From: DASWJZ01 sp038211615
GTDB taxonomy: Bacteria > Pseudomonadota > Alphaproteobacteria > Rhizobiales > Afifellaceae
Length of the DNA: 42,337 nucleotides
Assembly (NCBI GenBank): GCA_038211615.1
Contig: JBBQVL010000031.1
Coordinates: 1 to 42,337 of the forward strand
Direction of reading: 5' to 3'
Shown here: one piece after another, positions 1 to 8,123 of the stretch
Layout: every line of letters begins with the position of its first letter
Numbering within the stretch: position 1 is the stretch's first letter
The notes under the pieces: generated by a model
Database searches by the model: none
Told to the model about the DNA's origin: nothing
What the model saw: the letters and a program-made list of their open reading frames with translations, nothing else
Made by a program: the position numbers and the translations under genes

Positions 1-175
1 GGAGGCTCACCGTCTATTGCCGCTGGGGCAAGCGGGTCGATTCGGGAATGCACGGCGCGGCTGGAGGCTGTGACGTTGCCCCCACTTTGCCCTCGTTCAT
101 AACTGGACTCTGTTCTCGATTGAGCTGCTACCCGTCTTTGGATCACGGCGCCGGCCGCTCCCAGGGCTGTGTCGA

Positions 176-1012
176 TCAGGGTGGACCGATGCCCGCTGAC
201 CGATTCATGAGCGCGATCGGTGTCTTGTAGCCGATGGCGCTGTGGGGTCGCTCCTCGTTGGAGTCTCTGCGCCAATCCTCCATCTTTCGGCGCGCGTCAT
301 CAAGGCTCAAGAACCAATGGGCATTGAGGCATTCCGCGCGGAACTTGCCGTTCAGGCTTTCAATGAATGCGTTATCCGTCGGCTTCCCAGGACGTGAGAA
401 GTCGAGCACCACGCCGCGGTGGTAGGCCCACAGGTCGAGGTCGCGGGAGATGAATTCGCTGCCCTGGTCGACCCGGATCGTTGCCGGGAAGCCCACCTCG
501 CTGCCGACCCGCTCGAGCACCTCGACGACATCGGCGCCACGGAAGTTGAAGCGCGGCTCGATCGCCGGCGCATAGCGCGAGAACGTGTCAACGATGGTCA
601 GCACCCGCAACTTCCGGCCGGTGGCGAGCTGGTCATGCACGAAGTCCATCGCCCAGGTCTCGTTCGATCGTGTGGCCACTTGCCTTCCTTCCCGCAGCTT
701 TGCCTTCACCCGTCGCTTCGGTGTCTTGTTCCTGAGCTGCAAGCCGGATTCCCGATAGAGCCGGTAGACCCGCTTCGGGTTCACCAGCCACCCTTCACGC
801 CGCAGCAGCACATGGATGCGCCGGTAGCCGTAGCGCGCCCGGGTCTCGGCAATCTCGCGGATGCGCTTCCTAAGGGGCGCCTGATCACCACGACGGCTCT
901 TGTAGTGGTAGGTCGAAGTCTCAACCCGCAGCGTCGAACAGGCCCGTCTGATCGACACCCGCCAGGTCGCTCGCACATCGTCCACCACCCGCCGACGGCG
1001 ATCAGGCTTCAT
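176..1012 (-). CDS. IS3-family transposase OrfB (DDE integrase domain)
   Basis: This 278-residue catalytic subunit performs strand transfer in IS3 transposition. The N-terminal part (about 1-100) is the HTH_21-like region with the YGYRRIHVLLRREGW motif. The rve integrase core follows. All three catalytic acidic residues can be seen: Asp in WAMDFVHDQ, Asp in IRVDQGSEF and Glu in DNAFIESLNG. The C-terminus (RPHSAIGYKTPIALMN) is characteristic and complete. I chose the ATG at 1012, which overlaps the orfA stop. The frame stays open further upstream, consistent with an OrfAB frameshift fusion, but that upstream part is the shadow of orfA. No internal stop is seen, so the element may be active. 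Confidence 0.9.
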   Translation of the reverse strand: MKPDRRRRVVDDVRATWRVSIRRACSTLRVETSTYHYKSRRGDQAPLRKRIREIAETRARYGYRRIHVLLRREGWLVNPKRVYRLYRESGLQLRNKTPKRRVKAKLREGRQVATRSNETWAMDFVHDQLATGRKLRVLTIVDTFSRYAPAIEPRFNFRGADVVEVLERVGSEVGFPATIRVDQGSEFISRDLDLWAYHRGVVLDFSRPGKPTDNAFIESLNGKFRAECLNAHWFLSLDDARRKMEDWRRDSNEERPHSAIGYKTPIALMNRSAGIGPP

Positions 1013-1275
1013 AGTTTGCGGGAGATGACGTCCTGCAGCATCGCCTTGTCGAGCGACAGGTCGGCCACGATGCGCTTCAGCTTGCCGTTCTCCTCCTCGA
1101 GCTGTCGCAGCCGCTTCATCTCCGAAGGCATCAGCCCCGCGTACTTCTTGCGCCAGGCATAGAAGGTCGCCTCCGAGATCCCCGCCTTCCGGCATACCTC
1201 GCCAACCGCCGTCCCTTCCTCCGCCTGCCGCAGAATGAAGGCGATCTGCGCCTCCGTGAACTTCGACCGCTTCAT
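1009..1275 (-). CDS. IS3-family transposase OrfA (helix-turn-helix protein)
   Basis: This 88-residue protein is the DNA-binding subunit of an IS3-family transposase. It begins MKRSKFTEAQIAFILRQAEE, a typical IS407-group start. A helix-turn-helix follows around residues 10-50 (VCRKAGISEATFYAWRKKY), then a leucine-rich coiled coil (about 57-85) used for multimerisation. Its TGA stop overlaps the ATG of orfB (ATGA at 1009-1012), so orfB can be made by translational coupling or by programmed -1 frameshifting, as is usual in this family. Length matches the family, so the gene looks intact. Confidence 0.9.
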   Translation of the reverse strand: MKRSKFTEAQIAFILRQAEEGTAVGEVCRKAGISEATFYAWRKKYAGLMPSEMKRLRQLEEENGKLKRIVADLSLDKAMLQDVISRKL

Positions 1276-1325
1276 GGCTCTCTCCTCGCTCCCGGTCCAT
1301 CGCTTCTAAACTGGAATTTTCCAGC

Positions 1326-1631
1326 TTGCCGCGGTCCGGAAAACGGGAGGCAGGTCAGAGCGTCGCCGAGTGGGTGATGAACGCGGCCAAGTACGCCTAC
1401 CCCGAGCGGGCCGGTGAGGTTCGGGTTAGGCTGACAAGACTCGCGGATCGCAAGGTGGTGCTGGTCGTGGAAGACGACGGTGTGGGTAGAGGCAACGGGC
1501 AGCCCAAAGGCAGTGGCCTCGGAACCCGCATCGTGACGGCGATGGCACGCTCGCTGGACGCAAGTGTCGAGTACAGAGACCGCTCTCCAGGACTTTCGGC
1601 TCAGCTCACCTTTCCGGTCGCCGCCGCGTAA
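1326..1631 (+). pseudogene. Truncated sensor histidine kinase, ATPase domain only
   Basis: Only the C-terminal HATPase part (about 100 residues) of a HisKA_2/HWE-type sensor kinase is left. The N-box is visible as VMNAAKYAYPE, the G1 region as VEDDGVGRG, and the G2 region as GSGLGTRIVTAMA. No sensor or phosphoacceptor-His domain is present. The reading frame runs out of the IS element at its left edge, and the first 20 residues do not look like the family. The 5' half is not recognisable in bases 1-103. I call it a gene remnant, cut by the insertion sequence or an associated deletion, and almost certainly non-functional as a kinase. Confidence 0.75.
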
Positions 1632-1834
1632 TCGAAATTGGTTTCACGCCCCCCTTTTGTCTCCGGTGGGCCGCAGCCTCCAACTCCTTATCCAGGATGA
1701 AATTCAACCAAGCGAACGTCTCGGCATTGCCCTGGTCGGTTCTATCTGCCCAATCAGGCAGTTCGCTGGGAGATGCATTCGACCACTAGGACAGCGCGAG
1801 CGGCGGCCACTTCAGGGACAATGTAACCCCGAAT

Positions 1835-2596
1835 CTACAATCGATGCGATATCAACTCTGCCGTATGCAGGAGAGCGTCGAGGTGCTCAAGGAGCCTTTT
1901 GACCTCGGTGCCGCTCACTCCAATAGCCCCTACTATGCGTCTCTGTCCGTCAAAGACCGGAACCGCAACACAGCAGGAATGTAGCTGGTGTTCCTCGCGA
2001 TCCACTGCGTAGCCTCGTTTTCGCGTGACCTCGAGTTCCTTTGCGAGCCGAGGCATGCTGGTGATCGAGTTCGGGGTCTCCGGCGTAAGTGGAGCCGCGT
2101 CGATGAATGCTTCGATGACCGTCTCGGCCTGATATGCCAGCATGGCTTTGCCTAGGGAGCAGCAGTGTGCTGGCGCAGTCTTTCCAAAGCGGCTATAGAT
2201 AGTCGGAAGCGTGGGCTTTTCGAAACCTCCCAAATATAGCACTCGGTTCCGGTGCAGGATGGCGAGGTTTGTCCGCTCGCCGGTCAGGTTAGACAGCGCT
2301 TGCAGGTGCGGAAGTGCTTCGAGCCGGAGACGACTGCTGTCCAGTAGGTTAGCCGCCAGCATCAATACCGCCAGTCCAATTGTAAGTCGGCCGGATTCTG
2401 CGTCCTGGCACAGAAAGTCTTCGTCGATCAGGGTCCGCATTAGTCGGTACGCGGTGGGTCGGCTCACACCTGCTTCCACGGCAATTTGCGCCACGGTCGG
2501 AGGAGTTTCGGCCCTACCTACCGCGCGCAGAAGGGCCAGCGCCTTGCTAAGGCTTTTGGCAGAATCTTTGCCGTTTTCAATGCCTAAAGCGCCCAT
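1835..2596 (-). CDS. IclR-family transcriptional regulator
   Basis: This 253-residue regulator has the IclR layout: an N-terminal winged helix-turn-helix (about residues 12-75, with TVAQIAVEAGVSRPTAYRLM as recognition region) and a C-terminal effector-binding GAF-like domain (about 90-250). Typical IclR signatures are SLGKAMLA, RGYAVDREEHQ and GAIGVSG. It is divergent from the sugar-type ABC importer starting at 2782, so it is probably the local regulator of that operon. A 19-bp inverted repeat lies in the shared upstream region. Ligand is not predictable from sequence. Length is normal and no disruption is seen. Confidence 0.92.
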   Translation of the reverse strand: MGALGIENGKDSAKSLSKALALLRAVGRAETPPTVAQIAVEAGVSRPTAYRLMRTLIDEDFLCQDAESGRLTIGLAVLMLAANLLDSSRLRLEALPHLQALSNLTGERTNLAILHRNRVLYLGGFEKPTLPTIYSRFGKTAPAHCCSLGKAMLAYQAETVIEAFIDAAPLTPETPNSITSMPRLAKELEVTRKRGYAVDREEHQLHSCCVAVPVFDGQRRIVGAIGVSGTEVKRLLEHLDALLHTAELISHRL

Positions 2597-2677
2597 ATGG
2601 ATTGTCCGCTATGCTGACACCATGTAGCACCCATTAATTGCTTGTTGGGCAACTCGTCAATTCGATTACCTTATTGA

Positions 2678-2696
2678 CAGAAAGTTGACTTTTCTG
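2678..2696. promoter_or_regulatory. Candidate IclR operator (inverted repeat)
   Basis: The sequence CAGAAA-N7-TTTCTG is an inverted repeat with perfect 6-bp arms. It lies in the 185-bp region between the divergent iclR gene and the ABC importer, 85 bp upstream of the importer start. IclR proteins bind GAAA/TTTC-rich palindromes in such positions. A TTGACA hexamer (2675-2680) overlaps the left arm, which would suit a repressor or overlapping activator. Assignment is inference from position and symmetry. Confidence 0.4.
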
Positions 2697-2781
2697 AAGA
2701 GTGCTTTGGGGCGCGGCACGCCGGAGGCACCCGATCCGTCGCCCCCAACTGAGCCTTAGGCACAGAGGGAGGGTGATGATA

Positions 2782-3696
2782 ATGAAGCAGTTCTTCTTGG
2801 CATGTGTGGGGTTGGCCGCGCTGACATGTGCGTCTCACGCGGCGACCTACATCGTTGTGACAAGTTCGGACGGAACAGATCCGTTCTGGCCGGTGGTAAA
2901 TCGCGGAGCTACCGACGCCGGGGAGAAGGTCGGCGCGACGGTGGTGATCCAGCATCCCAATCAGGTCGATCCGGCCGAAATGGTCAACATCATCGATACT
3001 GCGATCGCGCAGCATCCCGACGGATTGGTGATCTCGGTGATGGACGGTGACGTGATCGGACCCGCCATCAAGAAGGCGGTCGACGCTGGGATCCCGGTGG
3101 TGGCCATCAACTCCAACGACGAGGCGGCCCACAAGGCTGGCGCAATGTTCTACGTCGGCCAGCCCGAGTTCAAGGCAGGGCAAGGCGCGGGCGCGAAGTC
3201 AAAGGCTCTCGGAGTCACCAATCAGTTCTGCATCCTTGGACTGGCGAGTGATACGGCGCTTCGCGATCGCTGTCGCGGCTACGCGGACGCGCTTGGCGTC
3301 GAGCCCAACATCATTGAGTCGGGCAACGACCCGGCCGAGATCAAGGCGAGGGCGGCCGCCTATCTGGCCTCGCACCCGGATGTAAACGGAATATTGTCCA
3401 CCGACCCTTTCGGTTGCCCAGCGGTACGTGACGCGATCTCCGAAAGCGGCCTGGAGGGCAAGGTCGTCCTCGGATGCTTCGATCTGACTCCTGAAATCAT
3501 GGAGATGATCAAGGCCGGCCAGGTCGCCTTCACGGTGGACCAGCAGGAATATCTGCAGGGCTATATGCCTATCATCGCACTGGATCTTTACAGCAAGTAT
3601 GGGCTCGTTCCGGCCAGCGACATCCTCTCAGGTCCTGGCTTCGTGACAAAGGACACTGTGGCGAACGTGGAGAAGCTTGCTGGGAAATACAGGTAG
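2782..3696 (+). CDS. Sugar-type ABC transporter substrate-binding protein
   Basis: This 304-residue periplasmic binding protein is of the ribose/fructose class (Peripla_BP_4). A signal peptide is clear (MKQFFLACVGLAALTCASHA, cleavage before ATYIVV). The mature start VVTSSDGTDPFWPVVNRGAT is the usual first ligand-contact segment, and the DGLVISVMDG and GIPVVAINSND segments follow family spacing. I chose ATG 2782 because GAGGGAGGG (2765-2773) sits 8 nt upstream; ATGs at 2776 and 2779 are also in frame but too close to it. The gene leads an operon with a permease and an ATPase. The ligand is unknown; a pentose, hexose or polyol is likely from family membership. Confidence 0.9.
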   Translation: MKQFFLACVGLAALTCASHAATYIVVTSSDGTDPFWPVVNRGATDAGEKVGATVVIQHPNQVDPAEMVNIIDTAIAQHPDGLVISVMDGDVIGPAIKKAVDAGIPVVAINSNDEAAHKAGAMFYVGQPEFKAGQGAGAKSKALGVTNQFCILGLASDTALRDRCRGYADALGVEPNIIESGNDPAEIKARAAAYLASHPDVNGILSTDPFGCPAVRDAISESGLEGKVVLGCFDLTPEIMEMIKAGQVAFTVDQQEYLQGYMPIIALDLYSKYGLVPASDILSGPGFVTKDTVANVEKLAGKYR

Positions 3697-3774
3697 GCGA
3701 ATTCCTCGAGATCTGAGAGCACTTCCCGGCGGCTGGATTCGAAATCCGGCCGCCGCGCGCTCGGGAGGACGCTG

Positions 3775-4911
3775 ATGGAGCAGTCCACGGACGCACCGAA
3801 GCCGGCGACAGCCGCTGAGGCCGCCGGCGGTCAGAATCGGGCGTTTCGCCGCCTTATGCAACGGCCGGAGCTCGGCGCTCTCTCCGGCTTCGTCATAGTG
3901 GTGGCGGTTTTCGCGATTGCCGCGCTGTTCGGTTATGAAAACCCGGCGATGTTCCAGCCGCTCGGCATTTTGAACTGGGCGAGCGTCAGCGCCTACCTGG
4001 GCGTCGTGTCGATAGGCGCGTGCCTGCTGATGATCGCCGGCGAGTTCGATCTCTCGATTGGGTCGATGATCGCCTTTTCGGGCATGTGCATGGCGCTGCT
4101 TGTGGAGGTGGGCGGCCTGCCGGCGTGGTCAGCTATTCTCATCGGAATCTCTGTCGCGGTCATGATCGGAGCGCTGATCGGCTTCTTGGTGATCCGCACG
4201 GGTTTGCCGTCCTTCATCGTTTCCCTCGGTTTTTTCTTCATGCTTCGCGGCGCCACTCTGGTGATCGCACGGGCCTTTCACGACTCGACCCAGGTTGGTG
4301 GGCTGGGCGACGAGAAGAAAACCGACGTTCTCGCCTGGCTCGTGGGCGGCGATTCTTTCGGCATCCTCTTCGTCTGGCTTGCGAAGCTTGGATGGATTGC
4401 CACCCTTCCGAACGGAGCACCGGCGGTGTCCGGAATTCCGATGATCGTGTGGTGGTGGGTCGGGCTGGGCATATCCGCTTCGGTCGTGCTCACCAGCACG
4501 CGTTTCGGAAACTGGATTTTTGCGACCGGCGGCGAGCGAAGCGCCGCCAAGTCCACCGGCATCGCGGTCGATCGCGTCCGCATCCAGCTCTTCATGTTCA
4601 CCGCGTTCTGTGCGGCGATCTTTGGGGCCGCTCAAGTCTTCCAGTTTGGGTCGGCCGACGGTAACCGCGGACAGGGGAAGGAGTTCGAGGCGATCCTTGC
4701 CGCCGTCGTCGGCGGCGCTGTGCTGACCGGGGGCTATGGTTCGGTGGCCGGGGCGATGATCGGCGCGATGGTCTTCGCGGCTGTCTCGCAGGGCTTCTTT
4801 TACACCACCTTCCTCGACGGCGACTTCTTCCGGATATTCGTCGGTGCGGTGCTGCTCGGCTCCGTGATCTTCAACGATCAGATCCGCCGGCAAATCACGG
4901 GCGGACGATAG
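3775..4911 (+). CDS. Ribose/xylose-type ABC transporter permease
   Basis: This 378-residue inner-membrane permease belongs to the RbsC/XylH/FrcC (BPD_transp_2) family. Hydrophobic segments run through most of the protein from about residue 40. The family motif GEFDLSIGSMIAFSGM is present near residues 88-105, and the C-terminal GGAVLTGGYGSVAGAMIGA region matches the usual coupling region. GGGAGG lies 6 nt before the ATG. It follows the binding protein by 78 nt and precedes the ATPase by 2 nt, so all three are probably co-transcribed. Only one permease gene is present, so it would act as a homodimer, as in RbsC. Confidence 0.92.
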   Translation: MEQSTDAPKPATAAEAAGGQNRAFRRLMQRPELGALSGFVIVVAVFAIAALFGYENPAMFQPLGILNWASVSAYLGVVSIGACLLMIAGEFDLSIGSMIAFSGMCMALLVEVGGLPAWSAILIGISVAVMIGALIGFLVIRTGLPSFIVSLGFFFMLRGATLVIARAFHDSTQVGGLGDEKKTDVLAWLVGGDSFGILFVWLAKLGWIATLPNGAPAVSGIPMIVWWWVGLGISASVVLTSTRFGNWIFATGGERSAAKSTGIAVDRVRIQLFMFTAFCAAIFGAAQVFQFGSADGNRGQGKEFEAILAAVVGGAVLTGGYGSVAGAMIGAMVFAAVSQGFFYTTFLDGDFFRIFVGAVLLGSVIFNDQIRRQITGGR

Positions 4912-4913
4912 CC

Positions 4914-5705
4914 ATGGCCGCGCTGATCGAGATGCGCGACATCGTCAAGCGCTTCGGCTCGATCCTGGCGCTGAACGGTGTGTCCTTCGCGCTGAATGCC
5001 GGAGAGGTGCACTGTCTGCTCGGCGACAATGGCGCCGGGAAATCGACGCTGATACGCGTGCTGTCAGGTTTCCATAGGGCGACGAGCGGGGAGATCAGCA
5101 TTGATGGAAAACCGGTGGTCTTCGCATCGCCGGCAGATGCCCTGAATCAGGGTATCGCCACCGTCTACCAGGATCTCGGCCTGGTTCCGCTGATGTCGGT
5201 CACACGCAATTTCTTCATGGGGCGCGAGCCGGTGTTTGACCTCGGTCCGCTGAAGCTCTTGCGAAAACGGCAGGCTGCCGAGATCGCTCACTCGGAAATG
5301 CGAAAGATCGGGATCAACCTGAAGGACCCCGGACAGGCGGTCGGTACAATGTCGGGTGGCCAGCGGCAGTCGCTGGCTATCGCAAGGGCGGTCTATTTCG
5401 GTGCTCGCGTCCTTATTCTGGACGAGCCGACCTCGGCCTTGGGAGTAGCCCAGACCTCGATGGTGCTGCGCTATATCTACGACCTGCGTAAGCGTGGGAT
5501 CGGCATCATCTTCATCAGCCACAACGTCCACCATGCCCTCGCCGTCGGGGACCGTTTCACTGTTTTGAACCACGGCCAGACAATCGGAACCTACGAGCGC
5601 GGAGCGATCGCGATGGATGAGCTGCAGAAGCTCATGGCCGGAGGGCGAACCTGGCAGGATCTTTCTTCCCAGCTGAGCGGCTGGGACGGCGCGCCCTCAG
5701 AATAA
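4914..5705 (+). CDS. Sugar ABC transporter ATP-binding protein, single-domain (FrcA-like)
   Basis: This 263-residue ATPase energises the adjacent importer. Walker A is GDNGAGKST (about residues 38-46), the Q-loop is YQDLG, the signature is MSGGQRQ, Walker B is VLILDEPTSAL and the H-loop His lies in FISHNVHHA. Ribose and xylose ATPases (RbsA, XylG) carry two fused domains of about 500 residues. This one has a single domain, as in fructose-importer FrcA, and would work as a homodimer. It starts 2 nt after the permease stop. Its last 9 nt overlap the convergent gene on the other strand. Confidence 0.92.
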   Translation: MAALIEMRDIVKRFGSILALNGVSFALNAGEVHCLLGDNGAGKSTLIRVLSGFHRATSGEISIDGKPVVFASPADALNQGIATVYQDLGLVPLMSVTRNFFMGREPVFDLGPLKLLRKRQAAEIAHSEMRKIGINLKDPGQAVGTMSGGQRQSLAIARAVYFGARVLILDEPTSALGVAQTSMVLRYIYDLRKRGIGIIFISHNVHHALAVGDRFTVLNHGQTIGTYERGAIAMDELQKLMAGGRTWQDLSSQLSGWDGAPSE

Positions 5706-6425
5706 CGCCACCGGCCGAAGCGGCGAGCCCGATCCGTTCGCGATCGGCAGCGGCAGTGCCATGAAGAATACCCGCTTCGGCAGCCGCTCTAGGTTCGCAA
5801 CGCATTCGAGGATGAGTATTCCGTTCGGAAGCCAGTGCTTCATGTGCCCTGGATTGCCGCCGGGTCGCCCCTCGACAATTGGGGTCTCGCAGGCAATCGT
5901 ATCGGATCCGACCGCACTTGGTTTTCGCGACGCCAACAGCTCGACCGCGGCCTCCGTCATTCCGGGGGAATTCGTCGCATACCATTGCGCCCGCTCGTCG
6001 GTGCGCCAGTGCCGCTTGAGCCAGCCGAAGTTCACCAGTGCGATTTCACCGGGCCCGACCTGCACGCCGCTCGATCGCTCCATCTCCTCGATCTGCGGCG
6101 CATCGATCATGTCCCCGGGCCCCAGATCGAGGTGGGAAAAATCGTAGACCACGGCGGGCGCCATAAGATGGCGCGCCGGTATCTGATCGACCGTCTCATC
6201 CATCCTGTCGGAGAGCGCGTGCGCGGGAGCGTCGCAATGACAGCCGAGATGCTCGGGCAGTGCCAGCGACTGGCAATAGTAGCCATCGTGACCATGCGTC
6301 ATGGTCTGGTCGAGGATGAAGTGTGGATGCGTCGGCCAGCGTGGCATCCCGCGCTCGAGCCGCGGCGCAAGCTCGACGAGTTCCATCGTGGCTACAAGCT
6401 TCGTCAAGTCGAGCAACTGGTCCAT
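5697..6425 (-). CDS. Cyclase-fold metal-dependent hydrolase (kynurenine formamidase-like)
   Basis: This 242-residue protein belongs to the cyclase family (PF04199), which includes kynurenine formamidase and isatin hydrolase. The metal-binding signature HxGxHxDxPxH is visible as HLGCHCDAPAH at residues 59-69, with Cys at two variable positions. An early segment, RGMPRWPTHPHF, is typical of substrate-pocket loops. It is convergent with the ABC operon and overlaps it by 9 nt, so the two could form one catabolic unit under the IclR regulator, but this is inference. The substrate is unknown. The start at 6425 lacks a strong ribosome-binding site; Met14 is an alternative. Confidence 0.85.
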   Translation of the reverse strand: MDQLLDLTKLVATMELVELAPRLERGMPRWPTHPHFILDQTMTHGHDGYYCQSLALPEHLGCHCDAPAHALSDRMDETVDQIPARHLMAPAVVYDFSHLDLGPGDMIDAPQIEEMERSSGVQVGPGEIALVNFGWLKRHWRTDERAQWYATNSPGMTEAAVELLASRKPSAVGSDTIACETPIVEGRPGGNPGHMKHWLPNGILILECVANLERLPKRVFFMALPLPIANGSGSPLRPVALF

Positions 6426-7016
6426 GGGTCACATCTCTGATAGGAAAGTGGTGATCAGGCGGTGTCACAAGCTGCCTTTGGGATTCTTTGAATTCCGTGG
6501 CAACCCCTAAACTCTTTGTACCAGATGAAAGCTAGCGCGGCAGGCATTCAACCAACATCCTTCTCCTCTGAACTCGGAGAATAGCACGCGCATGCCGAGT
6601 GCTGTCTCTGCCAGATCGCCGATCGGATCGTCAAAGAAGCCGAACTGAATGCTCCGGCGACTAACTAAGCGCGAAACGAGCCGCGCGACGTCAAGTTCCG
6701 GCTGAACACCTCGACCGCAACGGATCAGTGGCAACCCTCCATTGCCGCGCTCGGAGCAGCAATGTCACCGCCACATGGGTGTCCCGGAACCAGGACGGCT
6801 CGCTTGAAGGCGTCTTCGCACAACGATTCACGCTCAGCTTCTAGCGACATTGGCCAACGGCAGGCTTCATCAACCGTGTCGTAGGGTGATCGGCGGGTCG
6901 TTGTCCCCGGACACGTCGCGCTGGTCGGAGGCGGCTCGTAAGTGAAGTCACACGACTACGCTCCCGCTTGTCGAACGGAAATGTTTTTCGCAGGGAGGAG
7001 ATCCAGTTGTTCCCGC
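6426..7016. other. Degenerate intergenic stretch
   Basis: No intact gene is supported here. The only recognisable content is a short remnant of a repeat-type surface protein near 6755-6844. Several short open frames on both strands lack family features and plausible ribosome-binding sites. The stretch looks like decayed DNA to the left of the serine recombinase. Confidence 0.5.
6755..6844 (+). pseudogene. C-terminal remnant of an RTX/cadherin-like repeat protein
   Basis: A 29-residue in-frame segment ending at a stop codon reads VTATWVSRNQDGSLEGVFAQ followed by RFTLSF. The pattern W-x-S-x-x-QDGS-x-x-GVFAQRF is the repeat found in large secreted calcium-binding proteins of proteobacteria. Upstream codons in this frame do not continue the pattern. 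I read it as the last repeat of a deleted gene. It is short, so the assignment is tentative. Confidence 0.4.
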
Positions 7017-7697
7017 TTATAAAAGGGCTTCTGCTCTCGCGATCAGATTCTGAACTGCAGACACATGCCAGCGGCCGCCCCGCGCCGACCTGATGCCCCG
7101 GACATTCAGCGCATTTGCGATATCTGCGAGGGTGATCTCGCCAGTGGCTTGAATTGCACGAACGATAGGAAGCAGGCCCGCTGCAAAGCGATCCGCTTCC
7201 GCTGCCTGTGCCTTCCGTCCAAGGGCAGCCGCCTGCGCAGAGTTGCGAAGGTTGCCCAACTGCACGCCCTGAGCCTTCCTTTGGGCAAGTGCGGCCCCCG
7301 TGCGCTCGGATATGAGGCGACGTTCCTTTTCGGCCAGTGCTGCATAGAGGTGCAGCATGAAGGGATCTGCGTCGGCTCCGAGTTCGGCGACGATGAAGGG
7401 GACACGCTGGGCCATCAGGCCCGAGATGAAGGCCACGTCGCGGGATAAGCGATCGAGCTTCGCAACGACGACCGGGCACTTTGCCTTCCTCGCCGCTTCG
7501 AGAGCCGCAGCGAGCTGAGGGCGCCGGTCGAGGGCGTCCGCTCCCTTGCCGGTTTCGACCTCCACGAACTCGCTGACGACCGTCATCCCTTCGGCTTCAG
7601 CGAACCGGGCGACGGTCGCCCGCTGAGCCTCGATCCCGAGCCCCGATCGGCCCTGACGCTGGGTAGAGACCCGGTAATAAGCGACGGCGCATTTCAC
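7017..7697 (-). CDS. Serine recombinase (resolvase/invertase type)
   Basis: This 226-residue protein is a small serine recombinase that cuts and rejoins DNA through a phosphoserine intermediate. The nucleophile is Ser11 in AYYRVSTQRQG. The second catalytic block KLDRLSRDVAFI (about residues 79-90) and the AEKERRLISERT helix are present. The C-terminal part (about 165-226) holds the small recombinase/HTH region (ITLADIANALNVRGI ... WHVSAVQNLIARA) that recognises the crossover site. It lies alone between decayed DNA and the large cyclase-STAND gene. It differs clearly from the larger recombinase at 13,771. It could resolve a transposon or act as a host accessory recombinase. Confidence 0.9.
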   Translation of the reverse strand: MKCAVAYYRVSTQRQGRSGLGIEAQRATVARFAEAEGMTVVSEFVEVETGKGADALDRRPQLAAALEAARKAKCPVVVAKLDRLSRDVAFISGLMAQRVPFIVAELGADADPFMLHLYAALAEKERRLISERTGAALAQRKAQGVQLGNLRNSAQAAALGRKAQAAEADRFAAGLLPIVRAIQATGEITLADIANALNVRGIRSARGGRWHVSAVQNLIARAEALL

Positions 7698-8123
7698 GTT
7701 TATCCCCAGAGGCTTACCTCACCAAACTGCATACCACCGTTTGCCGTTTGGTCGTAGCGCAATGTGAGGCGAGGAACAGGCAACGAAGGGCTACCGGGGC
7801 GGGGGAGCCTTGCGACTTAACAGGCTGTTCTTGGTCGAAACACCACGGCTACACGGGGGATTTGGTTGTAAGGGGAGCGAAGGGGAGGGTGGACGCCTCG
7901 CCGATGTGCGCTGAGATTTTTTGGCGTGTAGGCGGGCTGTTTTCCGGGGAGCGGCCGGAAGAGACTCTTACGTCGCTGACGTTTCCTTATCGGGGGAGGC
8001 GGATCTGAAGACAGGACGCAGGAACTTCTGAAATTGACCCAATCCGGCCGTTCCCGTTGCTCGACTTAATCCTCTTCATTTGCCGCTTTCTGGCGTAGAA
8101 TTTAGCGTCCTTTGGAACACAGC
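7698..8123. other. Intergenic region upstream of the cyclase-STAND gene
   Basis: About 425 bases separate the minus-strand recombinase from the plus-strand cyclase-STAND gene. An open frame at 7748-8008 has no recognised family and no convincing ribosome-binding site, so I do not call it. The region should hold divergent promoters, and a TAGAAT -10-like hexamer occurs near 8094. I see no clear -35 partner. Confidence 0.4.

Larger units (their letters stand above)
104..1323 (-). mobile_element. IS3-family insertion sequence (IS407-group-like)
   Basis: The element carries the classic two-gene layout, orfA then orfB, on the minus strand. orfB has a DDE integrase core. Outer limits are approximate. 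I placed them at TGGA (104) and TCCA (1323), which start with TG and end with CA as IS3-family elements do. The heptamer AACTGGA occurs in direct orientation at 101-107 and 1309-1315. I could not confirm a clean target-site duplication. The element abuts a histidine-kinase fragment on its right, so it probably interrupted that gene. Family assignment rests on protein motifs recognised by eye. Confidence 0.75.

Noticed and set aside
1..103. Left half of the interrupted histidine kinase
   Set aside because: None of the three plus-strand frames shows HisKA_2 or sensor-domain motifs; the stretch is left unassigned.
4129..4893. A 254-codon minus-strand frame opposite the ABC permease
   Set aside because: Shadow of the permease; acidic/Arg-rich composition and no motif.
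7748..8008. An 86-codon frame before the cyclase-STAND gene
   Set aside because: TTG start, no ribosome-binding site and no family resemblance; composition looks random.
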